Shown here in pieces: positions 54,269 through 62,398 of a stretch of 64,000 bases of DNA. Each line of letters opens with the position of its first letter. Position 1 is the stretch's first letter. The notes under the pieces were generated by a model. That model saw only the letters and a program-made list of their open reading frames with translations, was not told the origin of the DNA and ran no database searches. Both the position numbers and the translations under genes were made by a program. The DNA is from Planococcus salinus (GTDB taxonomy: Bacteria; Bacillota; Bacilli; Bacillales_A; Planococcaceae), in the NCBI RefSeq assembly GCF_003719725.1, contig NZ_RIAX01000009.1:1-64000 (forward strand), in the 5' to 3' direction.

Positions 54269-54297
54269 TTGCAAAATAATTTGATAGTAGTTATAAT
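54269..54297 (+). promoter_or_regulatory. Promoter for antitoxin RNA 2
   Basis: TTGCAA and TATAAT boxes are separated by 17 nt. Transcription would start near 54304. Confidence 0.75.
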
Positions 54298-54303
54298 GAA
54301 GGT

Positions 54304-54446
54304 AGACAAAGCAATAAAAAAGCCGACGGGTGCTGGACACACCCATCGTCCAGTAACATAAAAGCATCGCTTCAAAGGCGATCGCATATCAGTACAGAAG
54401 TAAACCGCACCTTATGCTGGGAGGCACAGGCGGTTTACTTTTTTTT
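54304..54446 (+). ncRNA. Putative type I antitoxin RNA 2
   Basis: The RNA is inferred from the promoter above and the terminator AGTAAACCGC ... GCGGTTTACT plus T8 (54398-54446). It is about 140 nt, antisense to the toxin 2 mRNA 3' end. The toxin's own terminator (54318-54350, minus) lies inside. The architecture matches module 1. Confidence 0.6.
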
Positions 54447-54530
54447 CGAAAAAGTATATGACAACACGATGATTGAAACGATTAACCCCGAAAAGCTAAT
54501 CATCAATGTTAGTGCTTGAAATACTGTCAT
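54435..54530 (-). CDS. Holin-like type I toxin peptide (31 aa)
   Basis: The 31-residue peptide starts MTVFQALTLMISFSGLIV, has one membrane helix and ends in FSKKK. It is a relative of the peptide at 4913-4996 (same MTV[YF]xAL start). AAGGAGGTGA lies 7 nt before the ATG. A promoter-driven antisense RNA opposes its 3' end. Confidence 0.8.
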   Translation of the reverse strand: MTVFQALTLMISFSGLIVSIIVLSYTFSKKK

Positions 54531-54743
54531 TTGCATCACCTCCTTCCCCCTCAGCAAATCGCTGATTGGAAAGTAAGATATGCAACCGCCTATGAACTTC
54601 CGCTGTATGCTACCACATAATCATATCATAAACACAATCCTGCTTTAGCTGTAATTAATAACACTACCATCAGAAAGCACGAGCCAGAAAGTTAGAAAAC
54701 GGCGTATTCCTCGCTTCAGCTTTAACCACTGGAGTCACAATAT

Positions 54744-54851
54744 TGCATCGCCCGAGTGTTGACGCACCCGGTCTTTTTTATGTCTAAATCATAGCATATT
54801 AGGTTTTCAGATTTGATTATTTATAATGAATTCGGTTTCGCTTCCCAGGGA
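54744..54851 (+). repeat. Direct repeat B
   Basis: This is the second, diverged copy of 54136-54246: CCCGAGTG...CACCCGG plus T6, then ATTATTTATAATGAATTCGG, a near match to copy A. Together they bracket the type I toxin module. Confidence 0.65.
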
Positions 54852-54867
54852 GCAACTCCAATTATCT

Positions 54868-55110
54868 CTACACAATCTTCCCTAATTCATCAATCAGTGC
54901 CTTCCGTTTCGGGTACATGAACTTCAGCTCCTCAATCAGCACTCCCGCCGCTTCAGCCCCCAGCGCTTGTTTGTAACCTTTGATTTTTTGGCAGGCGCTC
55001 CAGTATGCCTTGCGGTTTGAAGCCCGGTCGATCAGGCGGTAAATATAGGCTGTATAGATTTCATTCACTTCATGCGGGTAATCGGCCAGCAGCGCTTCCA
55101 TTATCTTCAA
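54868..55110 (-). pseudogene. C-terminal remnant of a SWIM-zinc-finger-like protein
   Basis: The frame encodes ADYPHEVNEIYTAYIYRL, then ASNRKAYWSACQKIKGYKQA and LIEELKFMYPKRKALIDEL. This looks like the helical C-terminal end of a SWIM-type zinc finger protein. The start is missing. The 86 bp at 55007-55092 are repeated at 63729-63814, the other side of the accessory island. Confidence 0.55.
55007..55092. repeat. 86-bp direct repeat flanking the island, left copy
   Basis: It is about 92% identical (by eye, 79 of 86) and colinear with 63729-63814, in the same orientation. Confidence 0.8.
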
Positions 55111-55312
55111 GCATCAAGCGGTTCCAATGACTGCCGTTGCCCACTGAATATAGTTAGATGCAGACAGAACCATTGTTTTCAGCTCCTTTTGGGTGAGTGG
55201 GTGTTTCGGAAGTTCTGCGATTGGTACTTCTTGTATATCCGGAAAACAATGGTTTTTGTGTTGCCGTCTATCTATTTAGTATAGTAGGGAAATGATTTAT
55301 AATTGCAGCTTT

Positions 55313-56980
55313 TTATAGGGCATATTTCAGGAACAATTTGATTATGTCACCTTTTGATAAATCAAAGAATTCTTGGCAAGCTGCACAGTAGGACAACAGG
55401 ATTTCAGTCCCTTCTGATTGTTCAAACTGAACATTATGATTCGTTTCCAGTTCACTCGCAATGTCCCACTTTTCTTCAGTATGTGCTTTGTCCCCCCGAT
55501 AATAATCCTCCACAAGTTCGTATAATTCTTCCATTATTCTTGTGCTATGTGGGTGGTCTTCTATCAATTTCATATAATATTTATTTTGGATGGGTGGAGC
55601 CGTCTCGTACATACCTTTTAAAATTGCCCGTACAATTTTTGCAATCGGGATTATATCACTTTTCATTAAAGGTACTAACCAGCTTTTTTTATTGCTGAAA
55701 GGATTGGTATAATCAATGACATTCCGTAACTTTTTGTTTTCAAATTTCATGTAGATTACAGATTTTGACGTGTATCCTTCAATTTCATACTCTGTAACAA
55801 AATCTAAATCTGCAGGTGTCATATCCATCACTTTAAATGATTGTTGTTTCGAAACATTTTTTATACATTTGGCATCTTGGTAAGAAAAAAGCTCTTCATC
55901 TTCACTCATAAAACCACTACTATTAATATATACTTCATTGAAATCTTGCTCCGTGTCATTGGATAAGAGAAGTTGAAAACTGTTGTTAGATGACTCGGTA
56001 ATCAGAAGCTTAAAATTGTTATTTTCTATAGTCTTCTCAGATAGATGAACTTTATAAGGTTCTTTCACTGAAAACAGCCATCCATAAGTGAACAGTTTCC
56101 AGTTCTTAGACTTAATTTTCTCAATAACCTTCTCTTCAAAATAAGGTTGCACCCCATTTCCAACTAACACGCCGTTAATATGCTGAATTCCTGATGCCCT
56201 CTTATACTCTTTAGTATAATTATCCAATTGCGTAAGAGCCTTGAGGTCGATTGCATCTTTTTTTATTTCGACAATCGTGAGTGCTCCAGTTACCGAATCC
56301 TCTAAGAGAAGGTCCAAGCGTTTGTTCGTATTTCCAAATACATACTGCTGTTCTTTCAAAACAAAATTTTCTCCGATTAATTTTGGAGCTTTGGCAATCA
56401 GGTCCTCAATATCTCGTTCAAGGAGCTGCGGGATTTCGTTGCTTGAGAGCTGGACGTTGGGATCAGAGAATTTTTGCTGCGAGGTAGCAAAGATTTTCCT
56501 TATTATCAGTTCAACCTGTCTGTCAGTAAGAGTATGCCAGTTTCTAAATTTGGACGTGAGCGCGCCGAATACAGTAACATTTGTATAAGGATCAAAGGCA
56601 ATTCCTAAATAATCAAGAAGTTCTTCATTCATTTCTAGGGGGTTTACTAACTCAAAAGAATCAATCGGATGTCCAAAAACAATCACCTCATTTTCCCGCG
56701 TAAGCCTACTCAGTAGATGCGGATTCTGATATTTTTGGTTAATCAATAAATCATTCCGCGCATCATCGATAGGCATAACTTTTTCAATTTTATAAAATGC
56801 CATGATATACCGCTTCTGATTTTTACTCGTATGAAAAAACAAATAATCGCCTTTTTTTACTGTAGTGAGCAACTTAAGCCCTCTTCTCCCTTTGTCTCCA
56901 TAAGTAAACTCCTGGAACATTGGATCTTCTTCACCATCGTTTTGCTTAGGGTCCACATAAGGTATTAGATAATTAACCAA
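55313..56980 (-). CDS. PD-(D/E)XK nuclease with N-terminal recognition-like domain
   Basis: This is a 555-residue protein. Residues about 1-130 look like a beta-rich small-molecule or modified-base sensing domain of the EVE/Nmad type (VKKGDYLFFHTSKNQKRY, YKIEKVMPID); this is inference. Residues about 185-262 form a NucS/DUF91-like PD-(D/E)XK core: Glu188, Asp223 in RLDLLLED, Glu238-x-Lys240 in TIVEIKK, and QLDNY. A C-terminal domain of about 290 residues is unrecognised. The start is TTG at 56980 (SD GGGGGAAG). It is last in the four-gene minus-strand cluster, 108 bp after the 71-aa gene. Confidence 0.8.
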   Translation of the reverse strand: MVNYLIPYVDPKQNDGEEDPMFQEFTYGDKGRRGLKLLTTVKKGDYLFFHTSKNQKRYIMAFYKIEKVMPIDDARNDLLINQKYQNPHLLSRLTRENEVIVFGHPIDSFELVNPLEMNEELLDYLGIAFDPYTNVTVFGALTSKFRNWHTLTDRQVELIIRKIFATSQQKFSDPNVQLSSNEIPQLLERDIEDLIAKAPKLIGENFVLKEQQYVFGNTNKRLDLLLEDSVTGALTIVEIKKDAIDLKALTQLDNYTKEYKRASGIQHINGVLVGNGVQPYFEEKVIEKIKSKNWKLFTYGWLFSVKEPYKVHLSEKTIENNNFKLLITESSNNSFQLLLSNDTEQDFNEVYINSSGFMSEDEELFSYQDAKCIKNVSKQQSFKVMDMTPADLDFVTEYEIEGYTSKSVIYMKFENKKLRNVIDYTNPFSNKKSWLVPLMKSDIIPIAKIVRAILKGMYETAPPIQNKYYMKLIEDHPHSTRIMEELYELVEDYYRGDKAHTEEKWDIASELETNHNVQFEQSEGTEILLSYCAACQEFFDLSKGDIIKLFLKYAL

Positions 56981-57088
56981 GTTACTTCCCCCTATCCTTC
57001 TATATTATTTATGAATATACAATGATTTGGTTGAAAGGCATTTTCAAATGTCTTCTCTTCAAAATTTCTTTCTGTCTATTCTTCCTAT

Positions 57089-57304
57089 TTAACTTGATAC
57101 CATCCCAAAATGTTTAAATGCAGCCAGAATATCTGCTTTCTTATTTTCTGGACAGGGATGCATCCGTTTATCAGGCGATATTCTTCTTGCTGAAATTCTT
57201 GGCTTCAACCCATGTAGCTCTTTCATATGAGCGATCCAACACGTTTTTGCTACATATCCATTTTCACTTTTAATATAAATTTGAATATCTTTGTAAGTCG
57301 CCAT
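57089..57304 (-). CDS. Small conserved protein (MATYKDIQ family, 71 aa)
   Basis: This 71-residue protein reads MATYKDIQIYIK, VAKTCWIAHMKELHGL, a basic patch (RRISPDKRMHPCP) and a C-terminal helix (DILAAFKHFGM). I recall such small proteins beside restriction- or defence-type genes in other bacteria, but the function is unknown. The basic patch and helix suggest nucleic-acid binding. AAAGGGAGAG is positioned about 7 nt before the ATG. It is placed 31 nt after the PLD-ATPase gene, so it is surely in the same operon. Confidence 0.7.
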   Translation of the reverse strand: MATYKDIQIYIKSENGYVAKTCWIAHMKELHGLKPRISARRISPDKRMHPCPENKKADILAAFKHFGMVSS

Positions 57305-57335
57305 TTATTTCTCTCCCTTTGTATAAGCCATTTTT

Positions 57336-59411
57336 TTATTTAAATATCCGTCTAAATATACTTTTCTTAAAGTACTTATCATATTCGATGTACTCTTTAA
57401 ACAATTTCTGATTCAGCAATAACACAGAACTGTCTTCATTGATGCACTCTGGAGGAAGATAGTTTACAAGCGTATCACGATCCCGTCGATTTTGACTTGA
57501 GAAGTTATCAATGTGGACAAGAACGGTATTCTCTTTTCGGAAATCAAACGAATCCGAATGACTTTTATATAATTCTCGCCACAGGCGTTGTCCTCTTTCT
57601 TGGTAATCGTTAAATTTTGATTTTGGAAACCAGACTGGCAATGGCATATCACATTCTTTGTAATATTCTTTAAAAATCTCTCTAGCTCCACTCAAAAAGT
57701 CTTCTGTAGAATAAAACTCTTCACCGTGTTTAATCTTCTCTCCCATGCGATAAGTGAAATCTTTATAAAGAGTTGGATTCGTTTCATTCATTAAATTGCT
57801 GAGGTAAGTACTGGATTCTATTAATTTTTGATTTTGAAAAGTGTTATTGATTTGCAGATAGTAAATGCGGGACGAGGATTGAGCGTTCGCATCAAATCCA
57901 CTAGCGTTCGTTGTCCCCATCAATACAGGATGAGGGCCAGTAAGATTATTGGTAATGTCTTTTATTAAGCGCTCCCCTTTGTCTGCTGCTGTACTGCGGA
58001 AAAATTTTGCATCGATTTCATCTATTAATAAAGGACTTACATTTGAAGAATGAAAAAAGTCATTTAACATATTTCTTGCACTTACTTGTTCATAAGACAT
58101 ATATGGATTGGTATTCCCAAGCAACATACTGATAAATTCTAACGCCGATGTTTTACCCGACATTGATCGCCCAGCGATTATCAAAAAAGGCGGTACATGT
58201 CTGCGGACATTTTCACGTCCTTCCTCGTTAGCATAATGATCTCTCATTCTCCAAATATGCGCGGAAACAAATGCATACAATATAGCTTCGGCAATTCTTG
58301 ATTGAACTTTCGGGTCGTTTTGGACTGTAAACAAATGATAGGAATCGATAAACTTATTGATAAGCTCGAGTTGCTGTTTCAGGGATTCAACATTTTTAAT
58401 CTTTTGAGTGAATTGAATAAGCGGGCTCTCTTCTTCTCCTTCAGTATAAGGAGCTGGCGCATAGAGACTCTCGGAGGCAGTGTGGTAGATGAGTTGTTGA
58501 CGGTGGTCTGCTTCTGCTGATTTTTTGTTCATCTTTGATATCTTGCTTTTTATCGTGACGGCTTTCGTTCTTAAAGTCTTTATCGGCAATAATTCTCGCT
58601 TTCCTGATTTCCGGCTAACTTTAGTGATTACTTCAATTACTTGATTGAACTGAGTTACTTCTTCTTTCTGTTTCTCGACCTTGTCAGCCGCCTGATGGAA
58701 TTCTTCAACTTGTGCTTCTGTCAGTTCAACCATTATCCGTTTCTTCTCTGCTTCGTCAAAAAGAATATCCATTAAAACTTCGGGATCAGCTATATTGACT
58801 GGTTCTAACATGATTTTTGATTTAACCTTCTCCGGAATAAAATCAACCGTTTCTTGATAAATATACTCAAATCGTTTTTGATAAATACCAAATAAATTAT
58901 GGTTATCGAATACTAACAATTCTTCATATTGCTTTTGGTTCCCTAAAGCTGCTTCAGTAAAATTTGCCGACCCAATTATTACACGATTACTGTGAGTTCC
59001 ACTTAGTAAATAAATTTTCGAATGGATGGGAGTTCCTTTTTTCGAATACCGGATTTGAAACCGATTGTTTTGGATTTCCCGTTGCACATCTTTTGGCAAG
59101 GATTGAAAGTAGCTAATGCGTTTTTCAATGTCTAATAAACCTTGGAGTCCTTCGGTAAAGTTTCCTGCCACATGGCCATCTTCAATGCCTAAGATTAATT
59201 GAACGGATTGAAAACGCTTGGTAGTCTTGAAGAAGAAATGATGTGAAGCTACAAAAGAAACAGCTTTTAGCTCGGTATAATTTTCTGCATCAAAGAGCTC
59301 TTCCAACGACATCGTTCTAACTTCGCCATTCAGAATGACTTGCAAATAAGTAGTTTTCTCCGACTTTACCTTTTCTTCTTCGAATAAATTTAATTGGTTT
59401 TGATCACTCAT
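57336..59411 (-). CDS. PLD-like nuclease fused to AAA-type ATPase
   Basis: This is a 691-residue fusion. The N-terminal part (about 45-190) has a single phospholipase-D motif: His130-Ser-Lys132 (IHSKIYLL) with GSANFTEA (147-154), as in dimeric PLD nucleases. A Lys-rich helical linker follows (about 215-360). The C-terminal ATPase shows Walker A GRSMSGKT (414-421), Walker B LLIDEID (461-467) and a GTTNASG sensor region with a following Arg (SSSR). Key residues are intact. This makes a good effector/motor in a defence module. AATAGGAGG precedes the ATG. It is the second gene of the cluster, 47 bp after the first. Confidence 0.85.
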   Translation of the reverse strand: MSDQNQLNLFEEEKVKSEKTTYLQVILNGEVRTMSLEELFDAENYTELKAVSFVASHHFFFKTTKRFQSVQLILGIEDGHVAGNFTEGLQGLLDIEKRISYFQSLPKDVQREIQNNRFQIRYSKKGTPIHSKIYLLSGTHSNRVIIGSANFTEAALGNQKQYEELLVFDNHNLFGIYQKRFEYIYQETVDFIPEKVKSKIMLEPVNIADPEVLMDILFDEAEKKRIMVELTEAQVEEFHQAADKVEKQKEEVTQFNQVIEVITKVSRKSGKRELLPIKTLRTKAVTIKSKISKMNKKSAEADHRQQLIYHTASESLYAPAPYTEGEEESPLIQFTQKIKNVESLKQQLELINKFIDSYHLFTVQNDPKVQSRIAEAILYAFVSAHIWRMRDHYANEEGRENVRRHVPPFLIIAGRSMSGKTSALEFISMLLGNTNPYMSYEQVSARNMLNDFFHSSNVSPLLIDEIDAKFFRSTAADKGERLIKDITNNLTGPHPVLMGTTNASGFDANAQSSSRIYYLQINNTFQNQKLIESSTYLSNLMNETNPTLYKDFTYRMGEKIKHGEEFYSTEDFLSGAREIFKEYYKECDMPLPVWFPKSKFNDYQERGQRLWRELYKSHSDSFDFRKENTVLVHIDNFSSQNRRDRDTLVNYLPPECINEDSSVLLLNQKLFKEYIEYDKYFKKSIFRRIFK

Positions 59412-59458
59412 CTTTTTTACCTCCTATTAAAGAGAAATTTCAAAAAGCTGAAACTACG

Positions 59459-60340
59459 TCAAAAATTAAAGTGACCTAAAGAATATTCTCTTGCCAAATC
59501 CACTAACCTTTTACCATGCACCGATAACCCGGCTTTATCAAAAACACTTACACTGAATTCGTTCTTATCTTCGCTTCTTCTTACTTCTCCAGTTGCTAAA
59601 ATGATCGTTTGCTTGTTTTCTTTTGCAAACCTCTCGATTAAATGAAATATATCGCTATATTCAGGAGCGGCTACAAAGAATGCTTCTTCAAATTTAATAT
59701 CCAAGAAACTACTATTTCTCACAACTCTTACAATCATTCTTTCTTTTGTATGCTCTAACTCTAAAAATGAACCTATAACGGTCCGCGTTTTCCCTACGTC
59801 TCCGTTTTTTAAAGCATCAATGTTTCTGGTCAATAATCTGCTGCCTTTTGTTTCATCTGAAGCAGCTGCCAACTCTTCCGGATTTGTTACTAATTCCATT
59901 GAAAGTTGTTCTGAACTATTATTACCGCTATTACGCCGAATTCCATTCTCCCTCTTTCTTCTGTCTTCCTCTCTTCTTTTTTCTCTTTCTTCTTCGGACA
60001 TCAACTCTAATTCTAAAGCACGTTTTAACGACCTGCTGATTTGCTCTTCTGATGCCATTACAGTTTTTGTTCTACTACTGTGCTTTCTAACCCCGTTTTT
60101 CACTTCTTCTGTATAATGAAAACAGTTTTCGTTATGAGGACTATTTCTCCATTTCCTCAAATAGCTGCGTTTACTATTCCCCGGCATGACAACATAACAC
60201 AACTTAGCGAAACAATTCGGTTCACTGCAGAATAATTTGTTCCTGTATTTTTCAGAGTAGTTTTTTGGGTTAATAGCAAATATATCAATTATTTCTTCTC
60301 TGTTATTACTTCTGTAAATAGCATTATATATTGTTGCCAT
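59459..60340 (-). CDS. Zinc-finger/coiled-coil protein (CoiA-like N-terminus)
   Basis: This is a 293-residue protein. The N-terminal region has potential zinc ligands Cys38, Cys43 and Cys48, then His69, Cys73 and His75 (SPHNENCFH), similar in style to the nuclease-associated zinc finger in CoiA proteins. A charged coiled-coil (about 95-130, EEEREKRREEDRRKREN) leads to a beta-rich C-terminal domain (TRTVIGSFLELEHTKERMIV) that could bind nucleic acid. It is the first gene of the cluster, with GGAGG 7 nt before the ATG. The family is not recognised; it may be the sensor. Confidence 0.7.
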   Translation of the reverse strand: MATIYNAIYRSNNREEIIDIFAINPKNYSEKYRNKLFCSEPNCFAKLCYVVMPGNSKRSYLRKWRNSPHNENCFHYTEEVKNGVRKHSSRTKTVMASEEQISRSLKRALELELMSEEEREKRREEDRRKRENGIRRNSGNNSSEQLSMELVTNPEELAAASDETKGSRLLTRNIDALKNGDVGKTRTVIGSFLELEHTKERMIVRVVRNSSFLDIKFEEAFFVAAPEYSDIFHLIERFAKENKQTIILATGEVRRSEDKNEFSVSVFDKAGLSVHGKRLVDLAREYSLGHFNF

Positions 60341-60600
60341 AGAATATACCTCCGCATTTCTTTATTCATATTCAAAAGCATGAGCATAGTTATAATTACC
60401 CTTTAACAGTAACATATTACCAGTTGAATTTTTATATATTTCTGTCTACTTTTTAAAACTTCCATCGGATTTCTTCTGACTAATCGTTCTTTTGAATTTT
60501 TCCTTATACCAATAAAGATTTTAACGACGTGGCCACTATAGACTCTGTTGATTATCTCTGCACGAAGAACCTGAACTGCATGGGTGTGTATATAGTTGAA
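60341..60600. other. Promoter region of the four-gene cluster
   Basis: This is an AT-rich intergenic region. TTATAAC-like and TTAAAG-like boxes occur about 40-70 nt upstream of the first gene, but I cannot define a clear promoter. Confidence 0.4.
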
Positions 60601-60910
60601 TTAAAAAACACACCCAAATGCTGATGCAGCGGGTGTGTCAATGTATGGAATATAAATTGTCGGTTGTTTGTAGTCGTTATAACGCACTTCTTTCGTTACG
60701 TTGATCTGATTGTCGCTACGTGCTTTTTGGTCCGCTTTAAAGAGCTGCGACATCGCAATCGACAGTTTCCCATCCGGCAACTCTGTCATCAATAACTTTT
60801 CTTTATCTTCTTCTGCCCTTGAGCGTCTATGAGGATCTTTTTTAACTTCTCAATCATAAAAGTAAGAAAGAGAAAAGTTTATTGACAAGCGTTCTTTTAA
60901 AGTGTCATTC
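60601..60910 (-). pseudogene. Remnant gene, unknown family
   Basis: A frame open from about 60905 reads EKAVNDTLKERLSINFSLSYF, meets TGA at about 60853, then continues EVKKDPHRRSRAEEDKEKLL, MTELPDGKLSIAMSQLF and ends AASAFGCVF. Coherent amino-acid use on both sides of the stop suggests a broken gene. The last 20 codons resemble the repeat at 31826-31882. The family is unknown. Confidence 0.45.
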
Positions 60911-61002
60911 ACTGCTTTTTCCACCTTTCCGTTTCCAGTAGTTCCCAGGTTGCCCGTGTGCTACAAACACTTATGAATATTTAGCTTCCCAATATTATCG
61001 AA

Positions 61003-61040
61003 AAGAAATCCGCTCTATCGTTGAACAGAGCGGATTTCTT
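61003..61040. repeat. Hairpin AAGAAATCCGCTCT and complement
   Basis: A 14-bp perfect stem with a 10-nt loop lies 30 nt before a GTTTGACACAG repeat. A T-poor tail makes termination uncertain. Confidence 0.6.
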
Positions 61041-61067
61041 ATGCAGGTTTATTGTATAACTTAAATT

Positions 61068-61092
61068 GTGTTTGACACAGGGAGGTGTTTTT
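61068..61092 (+). repeat. Dispersed repeat GTTTGACACAG, copy 2
   Basis: TGTGTTTGACACAGGGAGGT shares its core with the copies at 44647 and 63962. TTGACA is a consensus -35 sequence. The upstream flank (GGTTTATTGTATAACTTAAA) also resembles that of copy 3. Confidence 0.6.
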
Positions 61093-61148
61093 CTATAGGG
61101 CAACCACTGTGTACGGCTCAATTACGGCTATTTACGCCAAGATATGAA

Positions 61149-61196
61149 ATGCATGAAGAATCCCTCCACCTCTGGATTTCCAGAATTCCTCATGCA
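61149..61196. repeat. Hairpin related to the one at 43770
   Basis: TGCATGAAGAATCC and GGATTTCCAGAATTCCTCATGCA have near-complementary arms, sharing GCATGAAGAATC with 43770-43781. Confidence 0.5.
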
Positions 61197-61257
61197 CTAT
61201 TTTTGTATAACGGTAATTGTTTCTGGGCGCGATTAAAAAAATGTATAGATTATGGAA

Positions 61258-61896
61258 CTATTGACTGGCATTCGCCTTTGGGACAGGATGTTTATAAAGA
61301 ATGACCAACACATATGGGCGAATCCACTGGATAATAAACCCTGTGATTAATGCGTTTAGCAACGTTCCAATACCAATATCTCCATTGAAAAAAAAAGCGA
61401 TAACCACAAATACAATACTAATGATCGCCCGTGACCTACTAAAAGACCACCCTGTTTTATCTGTTAAAATAACCATCGAACGATCCATAGGATTCGGTGC
61501 AAAGCTTGATTCCAAGTAAATCGCAATACCTATTCCAGTAAAAAGAATGCCTAGTATTACTAATAAAGCTCGTTCCAATAAATGATCTGGTATTAACCAT
61601 TCTCCTAACAACCAAAGCCATGTATCAATACCAATTCCTGTTACAAGGGAGGTCAACAAAGCTAATAGTTCGGGTCTTGATTTTGAAGCTACTGCATTAA
61701 GCAAAACCACAGCAGACCCCACTATAATTTCCCAACTACCTATGGTTAATCCAAATGTACGATATAAACCAACGAGTAATGCATCGTATGGCGAAGCGCC
61801 TAATTGAGATTGAATCATGAGAGAAATTCCTAATGCTAATATGAGAATCCCAATAAAGTAGACTAAAAATGATTTACCGATTTTTCGCACATACAT
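61258..61896 (-). CDS. YczE/YitT-family membrane protein
   Basis: This 212-residue protein has five to six helices. LGISLMIQSQLGASPYDALLVGL matches the YczE/YyaS group start in two parts, and SFAPNPMDRSMVIL follows later. In Bacillus the YczE protein is needed for some nonribosomal peptide synthesis, but no such genes lie here. GAGGAAAAGG is positioned upstream of the ATG. No direct link to the nearby defence cluster. Confidence 0.8.
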   Translation of the reverse strand: MYVRKIGKSFLVYFIGILILALGISLMIQSQLGASPYDALLVGLYRTFGLTIGSWEIIVGSAVVLLNAVASKSRPELLALLTSLVTGIGIDTWLWLLGEWLIPDHLLERALLVILGILFTGIGIAIYLESSFAPNPMDRSMVILTDKTGWSFSRSRAIISIVFVVIAFFFNGDIGIGTLLNALITGFIIQWIRPYVLVILYKHPVPKANASQ

Positions 61897-62398
61897 CCCC
61901 TTTTCCTCGTATACATTCTCGTTTCTATAATCAGTAGCAGACTATTGTATTCATAACTCTCAACTTTTTTAAGAAAATAGTATCGCTAAATTAACTGCCA
62001 CGTCAGTTTAAGTACACATTTTCAAAAAGTCTTGTTTTTAGCAATAAAGTGATGTCTCCAACTAAAAATTTTATCTCCATGATACCATATTTTTTACAAA
62101 AAAGCGGGAACACAAGACAGCGGGTTTCAGTTTAATGGAAGGATGATTATTTTTACAGCGAGTAAATTACCCGATTAGCCTCTTCCAGCCCGGGAAAAAT
62201 CAGAGGAGAATCCCCCACCAGAAATATGACAAAACTGGTTCTTAGTTTTTAACGTTTCCCGAAAGAAGTCTCCCTCTTCAAGTGTGTAACGGGCGAAGCC
62301 CAGCGGTAAGGGGGAGATGAATTTCGATTGGCGCAGCCAAAATGGTCTTTCTTTTCCTTTCTGGGTATAATCAAAGTAAGAAAGCGAGGTGATTTGAT
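61897..62398. other. Intergenic and IS left-end region
   Basis: The first about 280 nt are AT-rich with no feature. From about 62170 the sequence carries IS605-type left-end features, including ACGGGCGAAGCCCAGCGG (62287-62304) and GGGGGAGATGAATTTCG, which are common in front of tnpB. The exact left boundary is not visible. Confidence 0.55.

Noticed and set aside
61068-61304. 78-codon + strand ORF
   Set aside because: It lies across the dispersed repeat and a hairpin and has no SD.
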